Assembly (NCBI GenBank): GCA_035626675.1
Contig: DASPNH010000157.1
Location: 1-64,000 of the forward strand
Direction of reading: 5' to 3'
Length of the DNA stretch: 64,000 nt
Origin: DASPNH01 sp035626675
GTDB taxonomy: Bacteria > Desulfobacterota > Binatia > UBA1149 > CAITLU01
Shown here: positions 17,507 through 26,700 of the stretch, one piece after another
How positions within the stretch are numbered: position 1 is the stretch's first letter
Layout: each line of letters starts with the position of its first letter
The notes under the pieces: generated by a model
What the model saw: the letters and a program-made list of their open reading frames with translations, nothing else
What the model was told of the DNA's origin: nothing
The model's database searches: none
Program-made: the position numbers and the translations under genes

Positions 17507-17677
17507 TCATAAGCGCGGGAAATTGCCGCGTCCGGTCACCATCGCCACCACCAGGAAGACGAGCGCGACCACGGCGAAGAACCAGCCGATCTGTGCCGAC
17601 AAACCCGCCACACCGCCGAAGCCGAGGGCCGAAGCGATCAGGGCGATGACGAAGAACGTGACCGCATAGTTCAACAT
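17507..17677 (-). CDS. DUF1328 (YtjA-like) small membrane protein
   Basis: A 56-residue protein with two hydrophobic helices: MLNYAVTFFVIALIASALGF and GWFFAVVALVFLVVAMVTG. The sequence is a clear DUF1328 match. Members are small inner-membrane proteins often found among stress-induced genes; the function is unknown. It leads the run DUF1328-BON-CsbD. A pair of motifs shared with two other promoters of this locus lies 90-135 bases upstream of its start. Confidence 0.88.
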   Translation of the reverse strand: MLNYAVTFFVIALIASALGFGGVAGLSAQIGWFFAVVALVFLVVAMVTGRGNFPRL

Positions 17678-17767
17678 GACGATTCCCTCTCGTGACCGCA
17701 TTCGAGGACCGGAAGGGTCCGCGAGCGGCCATGTCCATTCCTACTCCCCGAAGCCTGATGCGGTAAG

Positions 17768-17812
17768 CTCGGAAAACTACGCGGGTGAGACCGCGCGCGT
17801 GGTTCTACGTGC
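17768..17812 (-). promoter_or_regulatory. Candidate operator site A upstream of DUF1328
   Basis: It contains CTCGGAAAACTACGCG and, 10 bases on, CGCGCGTGGTTCTACGTGC. The first block recurs (as CGTAAAACTACGCG) upstream of the histidine kinase; the second recurs (one change) upstream of the exported protein at 20.4-20.9 kb. All are in the same orientation relative to minus-strand genes. This suggests sites for one regulator, most simply the FixJ-type protein encoded next door. Confidence 0.5.
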
Positions 17813-17941
17813 GGAGACGCTCGATCCTGCCGGCCGCAGCGATGCTGCGCATCCCGAGGTCAGGGCCGCCGTCATGGATCGAAGTTCGATCTGGGGTCGC
17901 CCCTTCAGCGGCGGGCAGCGCGCGGCGGCGCGTAGCGTCCG

Positions 17942-18568
17942 TCAGGAGTCGCCGTCGGAGCCGCGCGCGACCATCACGATGCGCACGAGCTGCGCCGCCG
18001 AAGTCACGCCGAGCTTGGACAGCACCCGCCGGCGATGGCCTTCGACCGTGCGGACGCTGATGCCGAGCTGGAACGCGACTTCCTTGGAGGTCTCGCCCGC
18101 CACCAGCAGCGACATCACGTCACGTTCGCGCGGCGTCAAGGATGACAGTCTTTGCAATCCATCGGCACGTTCGCAGCCGGCTGCGCGGGCGTGCCCATCC
18201 GACTCGATCGCCGCACGAACGCGCTCGAGCAGGACTGCAGGCGGAGGCGGCTTCTGCAGGAAATCGAATGCTCCGGCCTTCAGCGCGCGCACCGAGTTCG
18301 GGACGTCGCCATGGCCGGTCAGCACGATGATGGGAATGTGGACGCGGCGACTGCGAAGCTCGTCCTGGAGATCCAGACCACTGCCCTCGGCCAGACGCAG
18401 GTCCAGAATCAGGCAGCCCGGCCGCTCCGGCCGCCAGGACTCAAGGAACTCGCTGCTGGAGGCGAATGTCTCGACCTGCAATTCCACCGACGTCAGCAGC
18501 TCGGCCAGCGAGCGGCGGACGGCATCGTCGTCGTCGACTACGAAGACAGTCGGCCGGGCGGCGCTCAC
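17942..18568 (-). CDS. FixJ-type response regulator (REC + LuxR HTH)
   Basis: A 208-residue two-component regulator. The receiver domain (residues 5-120) has the acidic DDDD pocket, the phosphoacceptor Asp in CLILDLRLAEGSG and the Lys in FDFLQKP. The LuxR/FixJ DNA-binding domain (residues 140-205) contains LTPRERDVMSLLVAGETSKE and VRTVEGHRRRVLSKLG. The GTG start overlaps the stop of the kinase gene by four bases, so the pair is translationally coupled. It probably activates the nearby stress genes. Confidence 0.9.
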   Translation of the reverse strand: MSAARPTVFVVDDDDAVRRSLAELLTSVELQVETFASSSEFLESWRPERPGCLILDLRLAEGSGLDLQDELRSRRVHIPIIVLTGHGDVPNSVRALKAGAFDFLQKPPPPAVLLERVRAAIESDGHARAAGCERADGLQRLSSLTPRERDVMSLLVAGETSKEVAFQLGISVRTVEGHRRRVLSKLGVTSAAQLVRIVMVARGSDGDS

Positions 18569-20205
18569 AGCACACGTTCCTTGCGCCGCCGCGAACCGTG
18601 CAACGGAATCGCGAAGCGGACGACGGCTCCGCGCCCGCCATCCTGCGGCGCCCCGATCCAGATTCGACCGCGATGCGCCTCCAAAATGGTGCGGCTGATC
18701 GCCAGGCCCATCCCGAGGCCGTCCGACTTGGTCGTATAGAACGCCTCGAACATCCGTTTGGCCGCGTCCTCGGCGACTCCAGTGCCGGTATCGCGGACGG
18801 CGACCTGCCCCATGCCATCGGCCGACGTGGCGCTCAGCTCGATGAGCGACTCGGCGCCGGCGGCTTCCTGGATGCTGTCCATCGCGTTCTGGATCAGGTT
18901 GACGATGACCTGCTCGATCTGGATCGCATCGGCGTGAACGCGCAGCGGTGTCGGCGGCAGGGCCATGCGCAGCACCACGCCGCTGCGATCGAGCTCGCGC
19001 TTCAGGAGATGCGGTATATTGGCGACGACGTCGCGCAAATCGATCGGTTCGAGCTGGGGCTCGCCCTTCGACACGAAGCTTCGCAGGTGGGCCACGATGC
19101 CGGCCGCCCGCACCGACTGCTCGGCGGCGTCGGCCAGCAGCGCCAGCAGCTTGGCGGGTTCGGCCGTGCCGGCACGGACATAGTGCGTGCATGCCTCGAC
19201 GACGTTGGAGATGGACGCCAGCGGCTGGTTGAGCTCGTGTGCCAGTCCCGCTGCCAGCTCCCCCACCGTGCTGACTCGGAATGCGTTGGAAAGCTCGAGC
19301 TGTCGCTGCCGGACGGCTTCCTGCTCGCGGCTGCGCGCTTCGGTGTCGCGAAGCAGGGTCTGGATGCGCCGGCGCTCGGTCACGTCGTCGACGGCAACCA
19401 GGATCAGGTTGGGCCTGTCATCACCGCGCCGCAGCGTGCGCGCGTTCAGCAGAAGCGTTCGGCGGCCCTCGGTGGCCGAGTCGTGATGGACCTCGAGGTC
19501 TTCGAGCGAGTTGTCCTCGGCAAGCACGCTGCGAAGCAGAGGCGCCAGCCCTGCGTCGTTCCATGCGCCGCCACCCACGTCGCGCAGGGGACGGCCGAGC
19601 GCTTCCTGGCTGGAGACGCCGAACATCGTCGAGAACGCCTGGTTGACGGAGTGGATGCACAGCTCGGCGTCGAGCACGACCAGCGGCTCGCGCACGGTGT
19701 TGACGATCGACTCGGCATACAGCCGCGCTTCCTGGATCGCTTCGGCTGCTACGTCCGAGAACGTGACGACCGCGCCTTCGATGACTCCGCTGGCGGACAT
19801 GTACGGCAGCGTCTGCCGCAGGTACCAGCAGCCCTCGCGGGTCTGGACTTCGGTCTTGGACGGCCCGCGGCCTTCCAGGACCGCCACGACGTCGGAAAGG
19901 AACGTCGGATCGCTGAACTTCTGCGACAGATCGCTGATGGAGCGCCCGATGTCACTCGGCAGCAGGCTGAACAGCGACGTTGCGGCAGGTGTGAAGCGGC
20001 GGATACAGAGTCGCAGATCCAGAAGGATCATCGCGATCTTGGTGCTGACGAGGAGGCTGTCCAGGTCCGTTGCGAGCGCCGCCGGCTCGACGGCTTGGTT
20101 CTGCGTACGAGTGCCGGTTGCGGCAGGAACGGCATTGGGAGGACGGGGGAAGGCCGTGGCCCGCTCTCTTCGTTGCGGCTGCGCTGCGCTGGTCTTGCCT
20201 TTCAT
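18565..20205 (-). CDS. PAS-domain sensor histidine kinase (FixL-like)
   Basis: A cytoplasmic kinase of 546 residues. The first PAS domain (about residues 45-155) begins ILLDLRLCIRRFTPAA, a signature of the PAS module usually found in CheB/CheR fusion proteins, here without the Che parts. A second PAS follows (SIVNTVREPLVVLDAELCIH). The HisKA motif is GELAAGLAHELNQPLASISN, and the ATPase motifs are NLIQNAMD, DTGTGV and GLGMGLAIS. No heme-ligand motif or membrane segment is visible, so the signal is unknown. The ATG is preceded by AGGA. It pairs with the overlapping FixJ-type regulator. Confidence 0.9.
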   Translation of the reverse strand: MKGKTSAAQPQRRERATAFPRPPNAVPAATGTRTQNQAVEPAALATDLDSLLVSTKIAMILLDLRLCIRRFTPAATSLFSLLPSDIGRSISDLSQKFSDPTFLSDVVAVLEGRGPSKTEVQTREGCWYLRQTLPYMSASGVIEGAVVTFSDVAAEAIQEARLYAESIVNTVREPLVVLDAELCIHSVNQAFSTMFGVSSQEALGRPLRDVGGGAWNDAGLAPLLRSVLAEDNSLEDLEVHHDSATEGRRTLLLNARTLRRGDDRPNLILVAVDDVTERRRIQTLLRDTEARSREQEAVRQRQLELSNAFRVSTVGELAAGLAHELNQPLASISNVVEACTHYVRAGTAEPAKLLALLADAAEQSVRAAGIVAHLRSFVSKGEPQLEPIDLRDVVANIPHLLKRELDRSGVVLRMALPPTPLRVHADAIQIEQVIVNLIQNAMDSIQEAAGAESLIELSATSADGMGQVAVRDTGTGVAEDAAKRMFEAFYTTKSDGLGMGLAISRTILEAHRGRIWIGAPQDGGRGAVVRFAIPLHGSRRRKERVL

Positions 20206-20245
20206 GTTCCTACGGCCTTGCCGAGACTCTTCTCCCACGGACGTC

Positions 20246-20291
20246 CGGGAGCAACCGGACTCGCGCCGCGGGAGCAACCGGACTGGCGCCG
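20246..20291. repeat. Two-copy 23-bp tandem repeat in the kinase leader
   Basis: The unit begins CGGGAGCAACCGGACT and ends GCGCCG; the two head-to-tail copies differ at one base. It lies 40-90 bases upstream of the kinase start codon, where it could be an operator or simply a replication slip. Confidence 0.8.
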
Positions 20292-20322
20292 ATGGACCGC
20301 AAGCTACAGATGCAGACGAGCG

Positions 20323-20363
20323 ACGGGTAGACCGTAAAACTACGCGCTTCGCAGTCTACCCGT
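20323..20363 (-). promoter_or_regulatory. Candidate operator site C with inverted repeat, upstream of the kinase
   Basis: Ten-base arms ACGGGTAGAC and GTCTACCCGT flank 21 bases that contain the block CGTAAAACTACGCG shared with site A. The arrangement could be a regulator site within a dyad, allowing autoregulation of the FixJ-type pair. Confidence 0.45.
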
Positions 20364-20447
20364 GTGCCGGTGATCGCGGCCCGTGCCATCGCTGCGTGGT
20401 GCCCCGATGGCGTCACGTGCCGTGGGAGCCTTCGGTGGAAGGATCGG

Positions 20448-20912
20448 TCAGCGGGTCTCGGTCTCGGTGCGGGTGGTCGTCTTCTCGCGAATCGTGGGAG
20501 CGGCGGGCGCAACCATGACGTTCGGAGCGGCTGGTGCCACCACGACGTTCGGTGCGGCCGGAACGTTCACGACCACGCTCGGCCCGGTCTGGACCACGCG
20601 CCGAACGATGGTCTGGCCGCCTTCGGACGAGTACTCGACGCGCACCGGTGCGTTCCGGATCGTCTCGTAGGGCACGACGTTGCCCGCAGCATCCACGAAC
20701 GTGGTTTCCTTGGTGTAAGTATAGCTGACCGGCGTCGGCGACGATTCCGATCGCAGGATGATCGTCGAAGAGGACGGGTTGATCTCCGATACGACGCCCG
20801 AGTAGGTCGTGGTCTTGGTCGTGACGACCTCGGTATCGGCGTTGCTCGGCGATGGCGCCAGCAGACCGAATAGCAATCCGAACGACAGCGCAGAAGCGAT
20901 TCTCTTGTTCAT
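20448..20912 (-). CDS. Small exported protein with Pro/Ala/Val repeats
   Basis: A 154-residue protein with a signal peptide (MNKRIASALSFGLLFGLLAP then SNADTE). The central part is beta-rich (YSGVVSEINPSSSTIILRSE, then SYTYTKETTFVDAAGNVV). The C-terminal third has near-repeats NVVVAPAAPNVMVAPAAP and a Thr/Glu/Arg tail. No catalytic motif is present. Similar short exported proteins occur next to envelope-stress genes, and its promoter region has motif B shared with the DUF1328 promoter, so an envelope-stress role is inferred. Confidence 0.7.
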   Translation of the reverse strand: MNKRIASALSFGLLFGLLAPSPSNADTEVVTTKTTTYSGVVSEINPSSSTIILRSESSPTPVSYTYTKETTFVDAAGNVVPYETIRNAPVRVEYSSEGGQTIVRRVVQTGPSVVVNVPAAPNVVVAPAAPNVMVAPAAPTIREKTTTRTETETR

Positions 20913-20968
20913 GAGTTCTCCTTGTCAGACTGAACGTAGCGTACAGCACGGGTACGTGCCGACCAGAT

Positions 20969-20997
20969 CGGACAAATACGCGCGTGGTACTACGTGC
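20969..20997 (-). promoter_or_regulatory. Candidate operator site B upstream of the exported protein
   Basis: It reads CGGACAAATACGCG overlapping CGCGCGTGGTACTACGTGC. The second block differs from its site A counterpart by one base in 19. It lies 57-85 bases upstream of the start codon, in the same orientation as at DUF1328. Confidence 0.5.
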
Positions 20998-21169
20998 CGG
21001 GCGATCCACCGTCGTGCCCCCACGCGGCCAGAAAAACAGTCCGGATTCCGCCATGCTGGGCCTGCCGGCGATCTGCGGCGGCGTCGGCTTCCTCGCCCGA
21101 TCATGGACGCGGCCGGCGCCGGGTTTGCCAGCCTGACGGTCGCGCGTTAAAGGACGCGCACCTGCCGTG

Positions 21170-22243
21170 ATGGATGCATCGCCAGAAGCGCCAGCTCACA
21201 CCCTGGAAGACATCGCCAATTACTTTCGGCTGCAGGCCCAGTACTGCCGCCATCTCGGTTCGCCGTTCTATGGGAAGCTCGTCGACAAGATCGCCGACGA
21301 CGTCGAGCGTGACGGCGTCTGCGCACGCATCCTGGAAGGCTATCCGCACGAGCCCGCGGCCAGCGCGATGGCGCTGCGTTTCATGGGCGCCTTCCATCGC
21401 CGCGTGCTGGCGGGACAGGCGCCCGAGCTGGCTCGGCACTATCCTTCCGCTGGCGGAGACGGCGACGCCGCGGCTGCGTGGCCCGCCATGCAGCAGCACG
21501 CGACCGAGCACGTCGCGGAGCTTCGCCGCATCGTTGCCACGATCGGCGTCCAGACCAACGAGGTTGCGCGGTCGGCGGCGCTGATCTGCGGCTTCCTGAC
21601 CGTCGCACGCGAGACGGGCCTGCCGCTTCGATGTCTCGAGGTGGGAGCCAGCGGCGGCCTCAATCTGCGCTGGGACCGCTTTCGATACGACGCCGGAGCT
21701 GCAGCGTGGGGAGATCCGCAGTCACCCGTGGTGCTGCGCGATTGCTGGATCGAGACGACGCCACCTTTCGAGATCGCGGCAACGGTCGCCGAGCGCGCCG
21801 GCTGCGATCCGCATCCGGTCGATCCCACCAGCGAGCAGGGACGTCTGACGCTGCTTTCCTTTGCCTGGCCCGATCAGCGTGAACGTTTCGCGCTCGTCGA
21901 TGCCGCCATCGAGCTTGCGCGCCGCGTGCCCGTCAACGTCGAGCGAGCCAACGGCGCAGACTGGATCACGCGCCAGCTCGCCACCGCCACGCCGGGCGTG
22001 GCCACCGTCGTCTACCATTCGATCGTCATCCAGTATCTCGACGACGACAGCCGTGCGCGCTTCCTTGCGCAGATCGCGGCGGCCGGCGAGCGTGCGACCA
22101 AGGATGCTCCTTTGGCGTGGCTCCGCATGGAGCCGGGCGGCGAGCAGACCGAGGTGATGCTGACGACGTGGCCCGGCGGCGGCCGCCGCCGCGTGGCCAC
22201 GGCCGGCTATCACGGCCGCGGCGTCCGCTACGAGGCGAGCTGA
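21170..22243 (+). CDS. DUF2332 family protein
   Basis: A soluble protein of about 357 residues matching DUF2332 along its length, including ANYFRLQAQYCRHLGSPFYG, CLEVGASGGLNLRWDRFRY and VVYHSIVIQYLDDDSRARF. The EVGASGGLNL stretch resembles a methyltransferase-type glycine loop, but the family has no established reaction. The start is ATG (GTG one codon earlier) without a strong ribosome site. It is monocistronic and divergent from the exported protein gene. Confidence 0.85.
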   Translation: MDASPEAPAHTLEDIANYFRLQAQYCRHLGSPFYGKLVDKIADDVERDGVCARILEGYPHEPAASAMALRFMGAFHRRVLAGQAPELARHYPSAGGDGDAAAAWPAMQQHATEHVAELRRIVATIGVQTNEVARSAALICGFLTVARETGLPLRCLEVGASGGLNLRWDRFRYDAGAAAWGDPQSPVVLRDCWIETTPPFEIAATVAERAGCDPHPVDPTSEQGRLTLLSFAWPDQRERFALVDAAIELARRVPVNVERANGADWITRQLATATPGVATVVYHSIVIQYLDDDSRARFLAQIAAAGERATKDAPLAWLRMEPGGEQTEVMLTTWPGGGRRRVATAGYHGRGVRYEAS

Positions 22244-22307
22244 AACCCGACGCGATCGGCGCCGGTCACGGCCCAGACCGGCCGAAGTTGACCGTACGTC
22301 CCTTGCA

Positions 22308-23600
22308 TCAGCGGCCGGCGTTGACGAGGCCGGCGATCGAGAACCATTCCTCGCCGACGCTGGTCGGTGCGTCGGGCCCCAGATCGAGGTACCAGCCGGG
22401 CTCGTGCTGGAAGGCGAGGCCGGGAATGGCCACGCGCGTGCCGTGCATCAGCTGGGTGTCGATGACCGAGTACGCGTACGCGAACATGCGCTCCTCGTCG
22501 TAGGTGTACTTGACCTTGGGGTTGGGCTTCTTGTCGACGCGAAAGCTGATCATGACGGTCTTCCAGAGCTCGCCGTTGGCGTCGAACAGATCGGAATAGC
22601 CGATGATGTTCGACTCCTTGTCCAGATAGATGACGCGTTTCGAGTAGGCGTAGCCGGGGAACCGGCTGGCGCCCTCGACGACGTACACCGACGGACGCAG
22701 CTCCCACGGCTCGCAGAACGTCATGCCGCCGTCCTTCTTGCACGGCTCGGGAGGAAGGCGCTGGCCGTGCAGCGACATGAGCAGCGGCTTCTCGCCCAGA
22801 AACTTCCAGGTGAACCACGGGATCTGCCCCGCATAGCCGCCGAAGCTGTCGACGTCGATGTCCTGGCCGAAGAGCGCATCGCTGCGCTGCGTGGTCGACA
22901 TGCGTCGCACACGCCGCACGAACGGAAGATACAGCCACGTGTCGTCGTGCTTGGTCTGGTCGAGGTATCGGAACGAGACGCCGCCGACGCCCTTCAGGTC
23001 GAAGGGCTCGATGAGCGGATACAGGCCGGCTTTCTGGAAGACCTGGTCGTTGTTGGGCTCGACGTTGATGGGCGGATGCTTGATGCGTCCATTGAAGCGA
23101 AAGACGCGCAGCCACTCCGGAACGAAATGCCGCTCGACGGTGTAGTGACGATTGCCGTTGGCGTCGATGTAGAGCGCGCCGGTGTCGGCGTCGGTCAGAT
23201 TGAGGTCCAGGGTCTCGGTGAAGTAGTGGGTGCGCTCGAAGTTGTACATGATCTTCTGCGCAGCTTGCGGGTCGCTCGGGTCGATGACGGGGAACGGCTT
23301 ACCCGCCACCCAGTTGTCGAGCATGTTGTTCTGGTTGAGCTTGACCTGCGCCGAGTACTTCTCGGTGGCCTGCTTGTAGTCCTCCGGCATGGGAATCGGA
23401 CGCGTCTCGATGATGTCCATGTCCATGCCGTTGTCGACGCACCATTTGACGCCCGGCGAGACCAGGTCCTTGATCTTGTCGGAGTTGGTCTTGTCGATCT
23501 TGTCGCCGGGCGAGACGGCGGCGGTGGAAGCGGTAGCAAAGCACGCGAGGAAGAGGAACGCGGCGGAGGCCGCCGAGAACGAAGCCTTGATGTTTTGCAT
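22308..23600 (-). CDS. DUF1329 family exported protein
   Basis: A 430-residue protein with a signal peptide (ASAAFLFLACFATASTAAV). The DUF1329 family is related in fold to the LolA/LolB lipoprotein-carrier group and is often found with RND exporters or lipid-degrading genes. Typical segments are YNFERTHYFTETLDLNL, RYLDQTKHDDTWLYLPFVRR and WPF-like WFTWKFLGEKP. I chose the ATG directly before the signal peptide. A TTGTCA/CAGTAT pair with 17-bp spacing lies immediately upstream, which would give an almost leaderless message. The acylase gene is 106 bases upstream on the same strand. Confidence 0.88.
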   Translation of the reverse strand: MQNIKASFSAASAAFLFLACFATASTAAVSPGDKIDKTNSDKIKDLVSPGVKWCVDNGMDMDIIETRPIPMPEDYKQATEKYSAQVKLNQNNMLDNWVAGKPFPVIDPSDPQAAQKIMYNFERTHYFTETLDLNLTDADTGALYIDANGNRHYTVERHFVPEWLRVFRFNGRIKHPPINVEPNNDQVFQKAGLYPLIEPFDLKGVGGVSFRYLDQTKHDDTWLYLPFVRRVRRMSTTQRSDALFGQDIDVDSFGGYAGQIPWFTWKFLGEKPLLMSLHGQRLPPEPCKKDGGMTFCEPWELRPSVYVVEGASRFPGYAYSKRVIYLDKESNIIGYSDLFDANGELWKTVMISFRVDKKPNPKVKYTYDEERMFAYAYSVIDTQLMHGTRVAIPGLAFQHEPGWYLDLGPDAPTSVGEEWFSIAGLVNAGR

Positions 23601-23706
23601 GAGTCGATACTGCCTTACCGGGCAATGGGTGACAACACGTTGAACCGTTCGGGAAGCGGTCTCAGCCGACGTGACCAGGCGCATCGCCGAGCGGCCTCTT
23701 CGCGCC

Positions 23707-26700
23707 TCAGGGCGCCGGCGATGCCGCATCGTCGACCGCGCTGAGCACGCCGTCGCGATTGCGACGCAGGTCCGGATAGCGCGATTGCCAGCACCGGCCC
23801 TCCGTATTGAGCAGCTGGGCCGTCAGCGGGAGTCGCTCCTGCGCAAGCGGCAGAGCCGGCGCGGCAACGCCGGCGCCGTCGCCCGCGATCTGAAGCCGCG
23901 AGGTGCCCTCCTCGCCGGAGATCAGAGACATCCGCGTGATGCCGCCGGCGGCGCCGCTGCGATCGACGTAGCGAAAACCTCGACTCGAGGGCCGCCAGCA
24001 CGGCCTGCCGCCGCAGTTGCCGCCAGCCTCGATCGTTGCCTGGCTCAGCAGCGTGGCGTCGACGTCGTAGAGGCAGAACGCATGATCGCTGTCGGCGCTC
24101 GGATTGCCGAAGTCGGTGACGGCGATGGCCGGTCCCTTGGTGACGCGCCACAGCAACGAACGATCGCCGGCGCCATTGCTTCGGATGGTCAGGCGCGAGA
24201 TGCCGGGCGCGATGTCGGCACAATCGCCCTGCGGCTGCAGGGGACAGGCGATGCTGCCGCTCCCGCCAAAGACGAGGACCTGCTGGAAGGTCGGACGGTT
24301 CTGCCACTGCATGGGCTCGACGGCGGCCAGGCCGACGGCCGAGAACTGGATCTGCTCGGCGGCCTCCTCGACCTGCCAGCCGGCGGGGTCCGAACCGTAT
24401 GCGTCCGTCAGGGCGCTGACCGTCTCTGCAAGCGACTCCTGCAGCGCTGCCGAGCAGGCAGCCGCGTTTCCGGCCCCACAATACGCGCGCGAGAACGGGC
24501 CCTGGACGCTGCGACCCAGAATCGTGCGCAAGTCCTTGTCGAGCTGGCCGTACCAGCCGCCCCAGTAGGCCGAACCGCCCGGATTGGCGCCCGAGTCGTG
24601 CCCGAGCGGAACGGCGTCGAACGCGGCGCCGAGCACCGGCTCGAATACCCTGCGCAGCGCGCGCGACCACCACGCATCCAGCAGCGCGATGGCTGCCTGA
24701 TGCTCGTACTCGCCGTCCAGGTCGAGGTCGCGCCGGTGGCCGCCTGCTCTCTCCCACGCATCCAGCAGCGCCGCCGCGGCGGCAGTTGCCGCATCGCCCG
24801 GCGTGTCCATCGCATCGAGCATGGTGCGCAGGATCCGCACGGCGCGAATGTCCTGCGTGGCCGCAAGCTCCATGGCCTGCACCAGTTCGGTGACGCTGAC
24901 CTTGCCGTCGTCCTGCATCACGGCGCGCACGCCGTCGTCGAGAAGCTGCACGCGCTGGATCGACCCGAACGCGAAGGTGTCGTCGGGCGCACGCCACAGC
25001 GGCGCCTGCTTGTTGTTCCAGTTGACGATGTAGCCCTTGGGCGAGTTGATCGATTGCGGGTGCTCTTCGAAGGAAGCGTACCGGACCGGATCCCAGCGCG
25101 AGTCGCCCCAGAACGGAAGATCGGGATCGACGCCGTCGGCCAGCACCGGATAGGCACCGGTGGTGTAGAAGCCCATGTCCTTGTCGTCCAGGAGGTGCCA
25201 GTTGAAGGCGAAGTTGAAACGCGAGAACGCGCGCTGCAGGTCGGCGACGCTGTCGATGCGGCCGGGATCGGAGACTTCGACGAATGCCAGCGCCGAATCG
25301 ACCTCGGCCATGTAGCTCGAGCGTTGCAGGACGAACGCCACCCACTCTCCGCCCACCGTGCCGCGCGATTGGACGATGCCGTGACGGGTGCGCTCGGTCG
25401 TCATCGACATCACCAGCGAGGATGGATCCTGCGGTATGCCGCCGGCGCTCGGCTTGGCCAGCCACGTATCGGTGCGGCGGTACATCGGCGTGCACACGCC
25501 GTCGTTCAGGTAGGAGATGCTGGCCTCGGTGGCCGGCGTGGAGTCGAGGTTGCAGAGCTTGACGGCGCGGATGTCGAGGTGATCCGCGTAAGCCGTGGTC
25601 GCGCTCCATGCGTAGCCGTCGCCGCGGCCTAGCAGCACGTACAGCGACAGACCCGGGAAGGCCGCGCCGCGCGCTGCGATGCCGGGACCGTGAAGGTCGA
25701 TCTCCATCAGGATCTGCGGCGAGTAGTAGCCTACCTGCGGGCCGAACACCGCGATGGGCCGGCCCACCGTCGAATGCGCAGCGTCGACGAGCAGTGCGTT
25801 GCTGGCAGGCCCGCGCCGCAGCGGAACCGGAATCGGCCCGGCCGGCGTGTCGAAGTGATCGGGCAGCTGCCACTGCTGCGCCATCGCCGCCGCCGTGGCT
25901 CCGGCCGCATCCGGACGCGCGACGGCGGCAGGATCGGCAGGAGGCATCGCAGCATTGAGAGGGAACGCCTGCTCGGTCGAGGTCGGCGATTCCGGATCGT
26001 TGGCGCGTCGGAAATCCTCGAAGATCTGGCGAGCTTCCGAGACCGGGTACCCTTGCCCTTCGAGCGCCGACAGGAATGCGGCGTTGGCGAGCTGACCGCC
26101 GCCGCCCAGGCTGAACTGGCTGCCGATGAGAGCCGTCAGCGCGATCGAATCCGTGAGCTTCCAGTCCTTCAGCGCAATCTGCAGGGCATCGTACTCGCCG
26201 GGCCGCCGCGTCGCATCGATGCGCACCTCGGCAATGAGCTGGTTGAGGCCGGCGGTGAAGTCGGTCAGGTCCTGGCGCGCCCTTGCGCCCAGAACCGGAT
26301 CGATGGTCTCGAGGCGATCTCCCATCGCGGTCAGCTCGGCCTCGTCGTAGTCGGCGAAGAAGCGCGTCGCACGGTCGCTCTGGATGTTGGCGGGACTGCT
26401 CCCGAGCAGCTCGGTCATGCGGCCGCGCGCCATGTGTCGCAGCACGTCGACCATGAACAGGCGGTCTTCGCCGGTAACGTAGCCGGCGCCGAAGAGAGTA
26501 TCGGAGCGCGTGACGCCGTAGACGTGCGGGACGCCCCAGCGGTCGCGCAGCACTTCGACGCCGGCGCGCGGGGAGTAGCGCCGCACGACGTCCTCGTTGC
26601 GTACGCCGAAGGAGGCGTCCTTGAAGAACTCGGGCAGGTCGTTGCTGGTCAGCGCCGGCGCGGCCTGCACCAGCAGGTCGTACAGTGCGCGCTGATCGGT

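Noticed and set aside
18466..20337. A 623-residue plus-strand frame opposite the histidine kinase
   Set aside because: It mirrors a fully recognisable kinase, and its His/Arg/Gln-rich sequence has no motif.
23607..23635. TTGTCA/CAGTAT pair upstream of the DUF1329 gene as a firm promoter
   Set aside because: The -10 matches the consensus at only three positions and would give a leaderless message, so it is mentioned only in the gene entry.
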